Origin: Opitutaceae bacterium
GTDB taxonomy: Bacteria; Verrucomicrobiota; Verrucomicrobiia; Opitutales; Opitutaceae
Assembly: GCA_027482185.1 (NCBI GenBank)
Contig: JAIXWF010000023.1
Location: forward strand, 1-64,000
Reading direction: 5' to 3'
DNA: 64,000 bases
Shown one piece after another: positions 1 through 8,200 of this stretch (positions are counted from its first letter, which is position 1; the number at the start of each line of letters is the position of its first letter). The notes beneath the pieces were generated by a model. That model was not told where the DNA came from and did no database searches. It saw nothing but the letters and a program-made list of their open reading frames with translations. A program made the translations under genes and the position numbers.

Positions 1-207
1 AACATCCTCGCCGTCAACGACGACTGGCGCGGCACCGTCGCGTTGAAGGCGCAGTTCCAATCCGTCGGCGCCTTCCGCTTCTTCTCCGATGCCAGCCGCG
101 ACGCCGCCGTCGCCATCGAACTCCCCCCCGGCGCCTACACCGCCACCGTATCCGGAAAGAACAATACGACCGGCGTCGCCCTCGTCGAGGTCTACGAACT
201 GCCCTGA
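1..207 (+). CDS. C-terminal end of a repeat-module surface protein (5' end outside window)
   Basis: The open frame enters from the left edge and stops at 205-207. The 68 visible residues contain NDDW, an SVGAFRF segment, SRDAA, a PPGAYTATVSG strand and the terminal VEVYELP. The same pattern closes the proteins at 472-3294 and 3455-6229. In those proteins it is the second half of a roughly 130-residue beta-rich module at the extreme C-terminus of secreted FG-GAP proteins, so this is probably the tail of a third family member. The N-terminal architecture cannot be seen. The module's role is unknown; anchoring or sorting at the cell surface is a guess. A TTGAAAG-type repeat block follows the stop. 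Confidence 0.8.
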   Translation, partial: NILAVNDDWRGTVALKAQFQSVGAFRFFSDASRDAAVAIELPPGAYTATVSGKNNTTGVALVEVYELP

Positions 208-215
208 GCCGGATC

Positions 216-435
216 GAAGTTGAAAGTTGAAGGCTGAAAATTGAAAGCCCGGGACAACGCAAAATACCACGGCCGCCTGTGAACCGCGCCGCGAGCAACG
301 GCGGTCCTGCCGGCCGCAACGTGCGGAACCGAACGGCTCGGCTCTCAACTCTCAGCTCAGTTCTCTCCGCTGCCTGAATTCGGCGGAAGGTCCGTTCCTT
401 CAATCTTCAAACTTCACCTTTCCACCGCGGCGCCG
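216..435. repeat. TTGAAAG/CTTTCAA imperfect inverted-repeat block, copy A
   Basis: Nine bases after the stop of the first gene is a run built from GTTGAAAG-like units (216-250). Opposite-sense units of the CTCAACT and CTTCAA type follow at 341-366 and 397-426, ending in ACCGCGGCGCC. The same layout lies downstream of the next family member (3304-3440), so the block travels with these genes. It is not followed by a T-run, so it is not a classical terminator. Confidence 0.55.
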
Positions 436-471
436 CTTGCTGGGCGGCGTTCCCGCGTCCCCGCCGCCCCC

Positions 472-3294
472 ATGAGTCGTCCCTCCCACCCCGGCGCGTG
501 CCTCGCCTCCGCGCTGGTCGCCTCGCTTGCTTTCCTCGCCGCCGCGACATTCGTCCAGGCCCAAGCTCCGCAACCGCCGTTGCAGGATCGCGTCGCCGCC
601 GTCGGCGCTTCGCCGCTCCGCGCCGAGTTCTCGCCCGGCGCTGCTTTCACTCTCGAACTCTGGGTGTTCCCGACCGCCGCCCCCGCCTTCGACTGGCTGG
701 CCGGCAAGGCCTACGGCGCGCCCGGTGTCGATCCCCACCAGAGCTTCGCCCTCCTCCTCCCGTCCACCCGCCGGCCCGAGTTCAACATCGGTGTCCGGCC
801 CGGCGTCGGCGGTTCGGTGCGTTCTCCCGACGCCATTCCGCTCCGCGCCTGGACCCACCTCGCCGGCGTTTCCGACGGCACCACCCTGCGCCTCTATATC
901 AACGGCAACGTCGTCGCCTCCGCGCCCTCGCCCGGAATTCCCGCCGCCCCGGCCGGCGTCCCATTCTCCCTCGGCCGCGCGATCCTGCCCGACGGCGGCA
1001 GCAATTTCTTTCCCTTCCCCGGTTACGCCCGCCAGCTCCGCCTCTGGTCGGTCGCCCGTTCCGCTGCCCAGATCGCAGCCGCCCTCGGCGAATCCCTTCC
1101 GGCCGACCGCACCGGACTCGTTGCCGCCTGGCCTCTCGACGACGAGCCCGGCGTCCGCACCCTGCGCGAGCTCGCCGGCACCGGGCCTGCCCTCACCACC
1201 GGCGGCCTGTCCTCGGCCCGTACCAGCCTCGTCGCCGCCGGCCCATTTTACGCCGACACCGTCTCGCCGCGCGACAACGCCACTTCGCCCGCCCTGCATC
1301 AGGGCGCGCTCATCGATTTCGACTCCGACGGCGACCTCGATGTCGTTTACGCCCAGCTCGACTACACCCAGGCCTCCGGCCCCACCCCCAGGCGCCTCCG
1401 CGCCTTCCGCAATACCAACGGCACCTTCACCGACGTCACCGACGCCGTGCTCGGCACCGTCACCCTCGTCCACCCGCGCCATCAGTTCGTCGCCGACTTC
1501 AACGGCGACGGCCGCAGCGACCTCGTCTTCGTCGGTCACGGCTACGATTTTCCGCCCTACCCCGGCGAGCAATCCCGTCTCCTCATCCAGACGCCCGACG
1601 GCCGGCTCGTCTCCGATCCCGCGCGTCTCCCACGCGTCGACCGCTTCACGCACAACGTCTCCGTCGCCGACATCGACCGCGACGGCGACCTCGACATCTT
1701 CATGTGCAACGTGAATCAGGACCTGTTCGGCCCGCGCCTCTACCTCAACGACGGCCGCGGCTTCTTCACCGAGAATTCCTCGCGGCTCCCTCCCGAAATC
1801 GTGGACGGCTCCCTCGGCTGGGTAAACGGCAGCCTCTTCGTCGACGTCAATCGCGACGGCGCCCCCGACCTCGTGCTCGGCCCGATGCAGGGTCCGCGCC
1901 GCGGCCAGGGTTCGCCGAATCACCTTCTGATGAACGACGGCTCAGGCCGCTTCGTTCGCGACCCGCGCTTCGCCCTCCCCGCCAAGCTCGTCGACCCCAG
2001 CGCCACCGTCGTCAACATCGAGACCGCCGATTTCAACGGCGACGGCTGGCCCGACCTCGTGCTCTCCACCGACGACTCTCTCGTCACGCCCCCCGACGGC
2101 ACGCGGCTCGGTCTCGCCGTCCAACTCCTGATCAACCGCGGCGACGGCACTTTCATCGATGCCACCGCCGGCTCCGGCATCGTGATGTCCCCGCGCGAGG
2201 TCTGGACCGAATGGATGTATCCCGTCGACTTCACCGGCGACGGCCGCCCCGACCTCGTGCTGCATGTTTCTCCCGCCACCGGCCGAACCACGCGCCTGCT
2301 GGCAAACAACGGCACCTCGCCCGTAACCTTCAGCGAAGTCACCGAGATTTACCTTCACGCGGCCACCGGCGGCGTTGTGCTCCCCGGCGATATCGATCGC
2401 GACGGCCGTATCGACTTCCTCGCCGTAACGCCCGACTCCCTGACGTTTTCCCGCAATCTGAAGCCGCTCGTCGCGGGCCGCCTCGCCAACCTCAGCGTCC
2501 GCACCGTCGCCGGTTCCGGCGACGCCACGCTCATCGCCGGCTTCGCCCTCGGCGGCGCGGAGTCCGCCACCGTTCCCAAGCCCCTCCTCGTACGCGCCGT
2601 CGGTCCGACCCTCGCCGCCTTCGGCGTCGGCAACACCCTCGCCGATCCCGCGCTCACCCTCGCCCCGCTCGGCCGCGCCGCCCTCGCGACCAACGACGAC
2701 TGGGGCGGCACCGCCGCCCTGAAGAACGCCTTCGCCTCCGTCGGCGCCTTCGCCTTCGCCAACGACTCCTCCCGCGACGCCGCCCTCCTCGCCAATCCCG
2801 CCCCAGGCACCTACACCGCGACGGTCTCCGGTGGCAACGGGGCCGCCCTCGTCGAAGTCTACGACCTCGGTCCCGGCCGCACGCCCCGCCTCGTCAACCT
2901 CAGCGCCCGCACCGTCGCCGGCTCCGGCGCCGAGGCACTCATCGCCGGCTTCGTCGTCGACGGCACCCTGCCCAAGCGTCTCCTCCTCCGCGCCGCCGGC
3001 CCCACCCTCGCCGCCTTCGGCGTCGGCAACACCCTCGCCGATCCCCAGCTCGTCCTGCGGCCTTTGAATTCGGATACCATCCTCGCCGCCAACGACGACT
3101 GGGGCGGCTCCGCCGCCCTCAAGGCCGCCTTCGCCGCCGTCGGCGCCTTCGCTTTTGCCAACGACACTTCCCGCGACGCCGCCCTCCTCCTCGAACTTCC
3201 CCCCGGCGCCTACACCGTCACCGTCTCGGGCTCCCCCCGCCAAAGCAACGCCCCGGCCGGCGTCGCCCTTGTCGAGGTCTACGAACTGCCGTGA
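472..3294 (+). CDS. Secreted LamG + FG-GAP/VCBS repeat protein
   Basis: This is a 940-residue predicted exported protein. A signal peptide (about residues 1-31, ending in AQA) is followed by a LamG/concanavalin-like domain at about 55-230 (LELWVFP, WTHLAGVSDG, LRLWSVARS). Next come at least seven DxDxDGxxD-type FG-GAP/VCBS motifs (near residues 282, 343, 400, 461, 520, 587 and 640) that should form a calcium-binding beta-propeller. The C-terminus is two tandem copies (about 672-805 and 806-940) of a module with AGSG, RAVGPTLAAFGVG, NDDWGG and VEVY. Known roles of these folds are carbohydrate or protein binding at the cell surface; the ligand cannot be read from sequence. The start is the ATG directly before the signal peptide. 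The gene converges on the related gene at 3455-6229. Confidence 0.85.
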   Translation: MSRPSHPGACLASALVASLAFLAAATFVQAQAPQPPLQDRVAAVGASPLRAEFSPGAAFTLELWVFPTAAPAFDWLAGKAYGAPGVDPHQSFALLLPSTRRPEFNIGVRPGVGGSVRSPDAIPLRAWTHLAGVSDGTTLRLYINGNVVASAPSPGIPAAPAGVPFSLGRAILPDGGSNFFPFPGYARQLRLWSVARSAAQIAAALGESLPADRTGLVAAWPLDDEPGVRTLRELAGTGPALTTGGLSSARTSLVAAGPFYADTVSPRDNATSPALHQGALIDFDSDGDLDVVYAQLDYTQASGPTPRRLRAFRNTNGTFTDVTDAVLGTVTLVHPRHQFVADFNGDGRSDLVFVGHGYDFPPYPGEQSRLLIQTPDGRLVSDPARLPRVDRFTHNVSVADIDRDGDLDIFMCNVNQDLFGPRLYLNDGRGFFTENSSRLPPEIVDGSLGWVNGSLFVDVNRDGAPDLVLGPMQGPRRGQGSPNHLLMNDGSGRFVRDPRFALPAKLVDPSATVVNIETADFNGDGWPDLVLSTDDSLVTPPDGTRLGLAVQLLINRGDGTFIDATAGSGIVMSPREVWTEWMYPVDFTGDGRPDLVLHVSPATGRTTRLLANNGTSPVTFSEVTEIYLHAATGGVVLPGDIDRDGRIDFLAVTPDSLTFSRNLKPLVAGRLANLSVRTVAGSGDATLIAGFALGGAESATVPKPLLVRAVGPTLAAFGVGNTLADPALTLAPLGRAALATNDDWGGTAALKNAFASVGAFAFANDSSRDAALLANPAPGTYTATVSGGNGAALVEVYDLGPGRTPRLVNLSARTVAGSGAEALIAGFVVDGTLPKRLLLRAAGPTLAAFGVGNTLADPQLVLRPLNSDTILAANDDWGGSAALKAAFAAVGAFAFANDTSRDAALLLELPPGAYTVTVSGSPRQSNAPAGVALVEVYELP

Positions 3295-3303
3295 ACGGAA
3301 ACC

Positions 3304-3440
3304 GGGTTGAAAGTTGAAACGTGAAACGTGAAAGCCCAGGCTCCGTGAGAGGCGCGTCCGGGGCTTTCGCGGACCGCGCGCCGCGGGCCACGCGGCTCGT
3401 GCTTTCAACTTTCACCTTTCACCTTTCAACCGCGGCGCGC
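3304..3440. repeat. TTGAAAG/CTTTCAA inverted-repeat block, copy B
   Basis: The left arm at 3304-3336 reads GGTTGAAAGTTGAAACG with further GTGAAA units. The right arm at 3401-3430 carries CTTTCAACTTTCACC units and ends TTTCAACCGCGG. The arms are complementary in kind and enclose about 65 GC-rich bases. The block fills the space between two convergent genes, and its right end resembles that of copy A. Confidence 0.6.
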
Positions 3441-3454
3441 GCCGCCGCGCGCCG

Positions 3455-6229
3455 CTACGGCAGTTCGTAGATCTCGACCAGCGCCTCGCCGGTCGCGCCG
3501 CCCACGCCGCCGACCTGCACGGTGTAGCTCTTGCCCGCGGCCAAAGTCACGACCGCCGCGGAATCCCGGCTGCCGGCCCCGAAGGCGAAGGCACCGACTC
3601 CCGCGAACGTCGGCGCCAGCGCCGCGTCCCAGTTGTCGTTTTCCGCCACCTTCGTCGCCCCTTCGAAGATCTCGAGCTTGGGATCGACCAGCGCCGTGCT
3701 CAGCCCGAAGGCCGCCAACGCCGGGCCCGCCGCCCGGATCAGCAGCCGCTTCGTGCCTGAACCCGCGACATTGAAACCGGCGATCAAGATGTCCGCCCCG
3801 CTGCCGACGCGGTTGCGCGCCGACACATTGACGAGCCGTTGCGCGTTGCCGGGGAGCGCATCGTACGCCTCCACCAGCACCACGCCGCCGGCGGCACCGT
3901 TGACCTGCACCGACGAGCCGCCGTCCAGCGGCGCGAGCAACGCCGCGTCCTTGCCCCCGGCCGCCAACTGGAACGCGCCCAGTTCGCGGAACGTAGCCGA
4001 CAGACCCGCGGCCCAATCGTCGTTCTCCGCCGTCTTCGCCCCGTCCTTGAACACCTGCAGCCGCGGATCCGGCATCGCGTCCGTCAATCCGAACTGCCCC
4101 AGCGTCGGCCCCACCGCGCGGACGAGGACGGGCTTCGCCCCGCCCTGCGCCGTCACGCCGACGATGATCGACTGCCCCGCCTCGAGCGAGGTGCGCACGG
4201 ACAGATTCGCCAGCCAGGCCGACGGCAAACGCGCCAGATCGACGGTCTCGTCCGCGAAACGGATCTGCCCGATGTTCTCCAGCCGCAGCCGGCCGAGCCG
4301 GCCCGTCGTGTCGGTCACGGTGTGGCCGCCGCCCGACGGCGTGATCTGGAACAGCCGCCGCGACCCCGGCAGCGTCAGCGTATCCGTTGCGCTGCGACCC
4401 CGGATGCGCGCGTTGGGCGCGAACGCATCGAGACCCCGCGCCCGGCCCTCGGCCAGATAGTGCGCGAGTCCGCTCGCGTACCGGCCGCCCGTCACCGCGG
4501 CGGCGACGTCGGGGTATTGCGTGAGATAGAAATACTCGGAGAAACCCGGCGCACCCTGCGCCGCCGCATCGGTGCCGTTGGGCCCGGTGCCCAGCGGCGC
4601 CTCCGCGCGGAAATCGAACCAAGCCAGCAGATCCACGTACGTCCCGGTGTTCGTCGTGAACGTGGTCTGCCGCGCGACATAGCCAAGCCGGTTGTCCGTG
4701 AGCATGTAGTACCCGAGGATGTTGTCATACTGGCTCAACCGCGGATCGTTCGCGATTTGCCGCATCGCCACGGTGTGCTCGCGCAATTCGTTCCACATCG
4801 CCTGCACGAACTTCCCCGTCCCCGTGTTGATCAAGATCCGGTTCGCCCAAGTCTGCGGGTTCGAACTCCACGTGCTGCCGTCCGGATTGGGGCTGGCATT
4901 GCCGTAGGGATCGCTGGACAGGATATCCGGGAAACCGTCGCCGTTGATGTCGCGGTACACCGGCTGGTGGCTGCCGCTCGCGCCGAGGAAAAAGTTGTAG
5001 AGCGACGCGTCGGTTTCGTCGGTGAACTGCAGGTTACCCCGGTTGATCAGAATCTGAAAAACACCCGCCTGCGTCCCCGCCGTCGCTTCCCAAAGCATGA
5101 TGCTGACGACGATGTCGGGCCGCCCATCCTGGTTCAGGTCGAGGATCTCGACGTGGATGTTGTGGGACTTGTTGCGGAACTGGGAACGGAAGCCGGCGTA
5201 CGTCGCGTCGCGGTCGAAATACGGCGGCGGCAAGGTCCGCACCGTCGCCCGGCCGATGCCGTCCGCCAATTCGATGTCGGTCAAAATGAAGTTCTCGTTT
5301 TTCGACCAGTTGTTGAGGTTCTGGAATGCATCGACGGTCACGATCTCCGGCTTGCCGTCGCCGTTGAGGTCGCCCATCGCGCACGCCGAACCGCTGCCCA
5401 GCAGAATGGTGCGGTTGCGCTCGTTGCGCGTGAAAAGCGGATACACCGTGAAACCGCCCGCGCGGTCGTTGAGGTACAGCAGCGGATGGCCCCAGCTCCG
5501 GCCGCCGCCGTCGGGCGGCAGTCCCTCCACCGCCGCCGCCGTCAGCACGGACGCGTAGAAATCCTGCTCGGTCCGGTACGCGGCGCTGACGATGTCGATG
5601 TAGCCGTCGCCGTTGAAGTCGCCCGTGCCGGAATTGTGGCCCTCGAGCTTCGGCCCCGCGATGGGCTGGCGCGTGAAGGTACCGTTGGCGTTCTGCAGAA
5701 ACCGCTCGGACGGCGTCGGCACCGCCGGACTCTCGTTGTGCCCGAGGTAGAAGAAATCGTTCCGGCCGTCGCGGTTCAGATCCATGATCCGCGGCGTCGA
5801 GGTGCCGGCGACGGCCGTCGCGCCCAGCAGGGTCTGCGGCGAGACGACCGTGGTTCCGGCGGCGTTCGTCGAAAACGCGAAGATCGGCGCATCGACCGTC
5901 GTGCCGCCCACGCCGAACCCGCGGTACGTCCAGCCCGTGAACAGCACCTCCGGATAACCGTCGTTCGTCAGGTCGCCGCTGGCATGGTAGAAAATCGTCG
6001 TCGGGGGCGCGGCGACGGTCGCGAGATGCCGGCCCTTGAAGGCCGACGCGGGGATGTTCACCGAGGGCGGCAGCGGATTGAGCGTGCGCTGCACGATGGC
6101 CGGCACGGCGGCGATCGCCGCCGCCGCCGTCGCCGCGAATGCCGCCAGACCAATCGCCGTCCACCGGCGGTGCGCACCAAGATGGAATTCGGGCCGGTTC
6201 GCCCGGGGTGACGGAAATTGGCAATGCAT
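3455..6229 (-). CDS. Secreted FG-GAP/VCBS repeat protein with two C-terminal modules
   Basis: The protein is 924 residues from the chosen ATG (6227-6229); an in-frame ATG at 6304 would add 25 residues with no signal character. A hydrophobic export segment (WTAIGLAAFAATAAAA) lies near residues 22-40. At least six FG-GAP-like motifs follow (for example DLNRDGRNDFF, DFNGDGYIDIV, DLNQDGRPDIV, DINGDGFPDIL). Around residues 560-600 is a YPDVAAAV ... GLAHYLAEGRARG segment, a short repeat known from secreted calcium-binding and S-layer-like proteins. The last 270 residues are two copies of the NDDW/NDNW module ending VEIYELP. It is presumably exported and surface located. It converges on the gene at 472 and diverges from the TIR gene. 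Confidence 0.83.
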   Translation of the reverse strand: MHCQFPSPRANRPEFHLGAHRRWTAIGLAAFAATAAAAIAAVPAIVQRTLNPLPPSVNIPASAFKGRHLATVAAPPTTIFYHASGDLTNDGYPEVLFTGWTYRGFGVGGTTVDAPIFAFSTNAAGTTVVSPQTLLGATAVAGTSTPRIMDLNRDGRNDFFYLGHNESPAVPTPSERFLQNANGTFTRQPIAGPKLEGHNSGTGDFNGDGYIDIVSAAYRTEQDFYASVLTAAAVEGLPPDGGGRSWGHPLLYLNDRAGGFTVYPLFTRNERNRTILLGSGSACAMGDLNGDGKPEIVTVDAFQNLNNWSKNENFILTDIELADGIGRATVRTLPPPYFDRDATYAGFRSQFRNKSHNIHVEILDLNQDGRPDIVVSIMLWEATAGTQAGVFQILINRGNLQFTDETDASLYNFFLGASGSHQPVYRDINGDGFPDILSSDPYGNASPNPDGSTWSSNPQTWANRILINTGTGKFVQAMWNELREHTVAMRQIANDPRLSQYDNILGYYMLTDNRLGYVARQTTFTTNTGTYVDLLAWFDFRAEAPLGTGPNGTDAAAQGAPGFSEYFYLTQYPDVAAAVTGGRYASGLAHYLAEGRARGLDAFAPNARIRGRSATDTLTLPGSRRLFQITPSGGGHTVTDTTGRLGRLRLENIGQIRFADETVDLARLPSAWLANLSVRTSLEAGQSIIVGVTAQGGAKPVLVRAVGPTLGQFGLTDAMPDPRLQVFKDGAKTAENDDWAAGLSATFRELGAFQLAAGGKDAALLAPLDGGSSVQVNGAAGGVVLVEAYDALPGNAQRLVNVSARNRVGSGADILIAGFNVAGSGTKRLLIRAAGPALAAFGLSTALVDPKLEIFEGATKVAENDNWDAALAPTFAGVGAFAFGAGSRDSAAVVTLAAGKSYTVQVGGVGGATGEALVEIYELP

Positions 6230-6425
6230 GCTCGCGGACCATGCACATCGGATCCGGCCGCGCAAAACTTCCGGCCGCGCAATTTCCGCCCCGTCCGAAT
6301 GCACCTGCCGCGCCCGTCGCCCGTGAATTGCGGTTCCCGGCCCCGATCTTCTCCCCCGCCGGGCCTCCGCGGCGCATCTCCTTGTTTAGGATCCGCCCTC
6401 CCCCACCGCCCTACATATAAATATA

Positions 6426-6659
6426 ATAGACCGCCGGACCAATCCTGCCATCCGCGACCCGGCCGGGGGCGACACCCTCATCACCGGCTTCACGGTGGGC
6501 GCGGACGCCAACCAGACCGTTCTCATCCGCGCCGTCGGCCCCACCCTCGCCGCGTTCGGCGTCGAGGGCACGCTGCCCAACCCCGAACTCGAGCTCTATT
6601 CCGGCACCGCCAAAATCGCCGAGAACGACGTATGGCGCGCCGCCCGCCCGCACACTTGA
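6426..6659 (+). pseudogene. Orphan fragment of the C-terminal repeat module
   Basis: An open frame without a start codon encodes DTLITGFTVG, LIRAVGPTLAAFGVEG, PNPELELYSG and AENDVW, then diverges and stops at 6657-6659. This is the first half of the module seen at the ends of the neighbouring proteins (RAVGPTLAAFGVG, NDDWGG). Nothing upstream supplies a signal peptide or propeller, and the second half (SVGAF ... VEVYELP) is missing. An unusually AT-rich patch (6411-6428) sits at its left end. The likeliest reading is a remnant left by recombination between module genes. Confidence 0.65.
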
Positions 6660-6696
6660 CCCTGCCGCACCGGCCCGCGACCGTCCCGACCGGTCC

Positions 6697-8106
6697 ATGT
6701 CCAGCGCCAGCACCCAACCGGGGGCGGTTCAGCCCGCCCCGCCGCCGTCGGTCTTCCTGAGCTACGCCTCCGAGGACCGCAGCGCCGTGCGCCGGTTGCG
6801 CGACGCCCTCTCCGCCGCCGGCCTGGAGGTTTGGTACGATGAAAACGAGCTCGGCGGAGGCGATGCCTGGGACCAGAAGATCCGCCGCCAGATCCGCGAG
6901 TGCGACTACTTCATGCCCGTGATCTCGGCCGCGACCGAGGCGCGCAAGGAAGGCTACTTCCGCCGCGAGTGGCGCCTCGCGACCGAGCGCACGCTCGATA
7001 TGGCCGACGACGTCATGTTTTTGCTGCCGGTCGTCCTCGATGACACGGCCGACGCCGGCGCCCGCGTGCCCGAGCGTTTCACGACCGTGCAATGGCTGCG
7101 TTGCCCCGGCGGCGAACCGACGCCCGCCCTCGCCGCTCTCGCCGCCCGCCTCGTGCGCGGCGAGCACACCGCCCTGCCGCGCCGCGCCACGTCGCATCCG
7201 GTCTCCCGCCCGCCCGCCGCCGCGGTCGTCCCGCCGCCCTTGGTTCCGCCCTCCGCGGGTACCGGCTCGGTCCCGCCGCAACCGGGAGCCGGACCGGCGG
7301 CCGACGACCCGCATGTGCCGCCGCCGATGCCGGCGTTCCCGCACCTCGCCGACGACAAAAACTTCGGCCAAGTGATGAAGTTCCTCGCCGAGATCGTGTG
7401 GTGGGCCATCACCGCCGCCTGGCTGCTGCTGAAACGCATGCCCAAGGCGGTCCGCGTCTTGGTGATCGTTTTCCTCTTCATCACCGCCCTGTCCCGCTGC
7501 AGCGGCGACAGCGAACCGCGCGCGCCGCGGCCGCCCAAACCGAAGTCCGAGGCCGCTGCCCCCGCCAACGACGCCGCGACCCAGTTGCGCAAATCCGCCG
7601 CCGAGTTCGAGAAGACCGCGGGCAACCCGGACACGACAAAACTCGTCGCCGGCCTCGCCACCGTCGGCGCCGAAGTCGCCCGCGCCCTCGGGGCGGAAAT
7701 CGAGAACGACGCCGCCCACCGTTCCCTCCTCCTCATTCCTTTCTCCGCCGGCCTGACGGACTCCGCCGCCGCGTTCGGCAACACCGTCTTTGCCGCCGCG
7801 CAAACCCGCCTCACCGCCGCCCGCCCGAAGGGCATCGCGGTCGCGCCTGCTCCGGCGGCTCCGCTCGCCGACGCCGACGCCCTCGCGCTCGCCCGCGAAC
7901 ACCGTTCCCCTTTCGTCGTGCTCGCCCGGCTCGACGGCACCGGCACCGGCCAAGTCCTCACCGTCCGCGCCTTGGCCGTCCGCTCCGGTCGCCCCGCCTG
8001 GACCGGCTCCTTTTTGGTCGCCGGCACCCCGCCCGAAACCGCCGCGGCCGCCGTGGCCGAAGGCATCCTTGCCCTGCTCCCGAAGCCCGGCAGCCCGGGC
8101 AGGTGA
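6697..8106 (+). CDS. TIR-domain membrane protein with periplasmic C-terminal domain
   Basis: 469 residues from ATG 6697. Residues 17-140 form a TIR domain: VFLSYASEDRS, VWYDENEL and a GYFRREWRLA segment whose Glu91 matches the catalytic Glu of NAD-cleaving TIR domains. A Pro/Gly-rich linker (about 165-215) leads to hydrophobic stretches at about 228-246 and 251-266 (VRVLVIVFLFITAL). A roughly 200-residue domain follows, with an alternating strand/helix pattern and a final FVVLARLDG ... LLPKPG part resembling TolB-N-like or Curli-assembly-like domains. Known bacterial TIR proteins hydrolyse or cyclise NAD+ in defence, or act as toxins or scaffolds. No defence partner is adjacent, so a membrane-tethered sensor-effector is only a hypothesis. 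Confidence 0.82.
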   Translation: MSSASTQPGAVQPAPPPSVFLSYASEDRSAVRRLRDALSAAGLEVWYDENELGGGDAWDQKIRRQIRECDYFMPVISAATEARKEGYFRREWRLATERTLDMADDVMFLLPVVLDDTADAGARVPERFTTVQWLRCPGGEPTPALAALAARLVRGEHTALPRRATSHPVSRPPAAAVVPPPLVPPSAGTGSVPPQPGAGPAADDPHVPPPMPAFPHLADDKNFGQVMKFLAEIVWWAITAAWLLLKRMPKAVRVLVIVFLFITALSRCSGDSEPRAPRPPKPKSEAAAPANDAATQLRKSAAEFEKTAGNPDTTKLVAGLATVGAEVARALGAEIENDAAHRSLLLIPFSAGLTDSAAAFGNTVFAAAQTRLTAARPKGIAVAPAPAAPLADADALALAREHRSPFVVLARLDGTGTGQVLTVRALAVRSGRPAWTGSFLVAGTPPETAAAAVAEGILALLPKPGSPGR

Positions 8107-8107
8107 T

Positions 8108-8190
8108 AGTTGAAAGGTGAAAGACCGGACCTCCTCCCTGTCCCGTTTCTCCTTTCCGATTTCCGGTTTCCGAATTCCGAATTCCGGTTT
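8108..8190. repeat. Short repeat tract between convergent genes
   Basis: Immediately after the TIR stop, AGTTGAAAGGTGAAAG repeats the TTGAAAG motif of copies A and B. It is followed at about 8144-8186 by CTTTCCGATTTCCGG and two GAATTCC units. Related GAATTC/CCGATT tracts occur at 28386-28425 and 33555-33580. The tract fills the space before the convergent outer-membrane gene. A weak GGTT/AACC pairing around TTATTGT is the only terminator-like element. Confidence 0.5.
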
Positions 8191-8200
8191 TATTGTAACC

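Noticed and set aside
4000-6211. 790-residue plus-strand frame opposite the FG-GAP gene
   Set aside because: Arg-rich antisense shadow with no signature; the minus-strand frame carries clear FG-GAP motifs.
6411-6428. TATAAT at 6422-6427 as promoter of the TIR gene
   Set aside because: No -35 element at suitable distance, and 270 bases of module remnant lie between it and the start codon.
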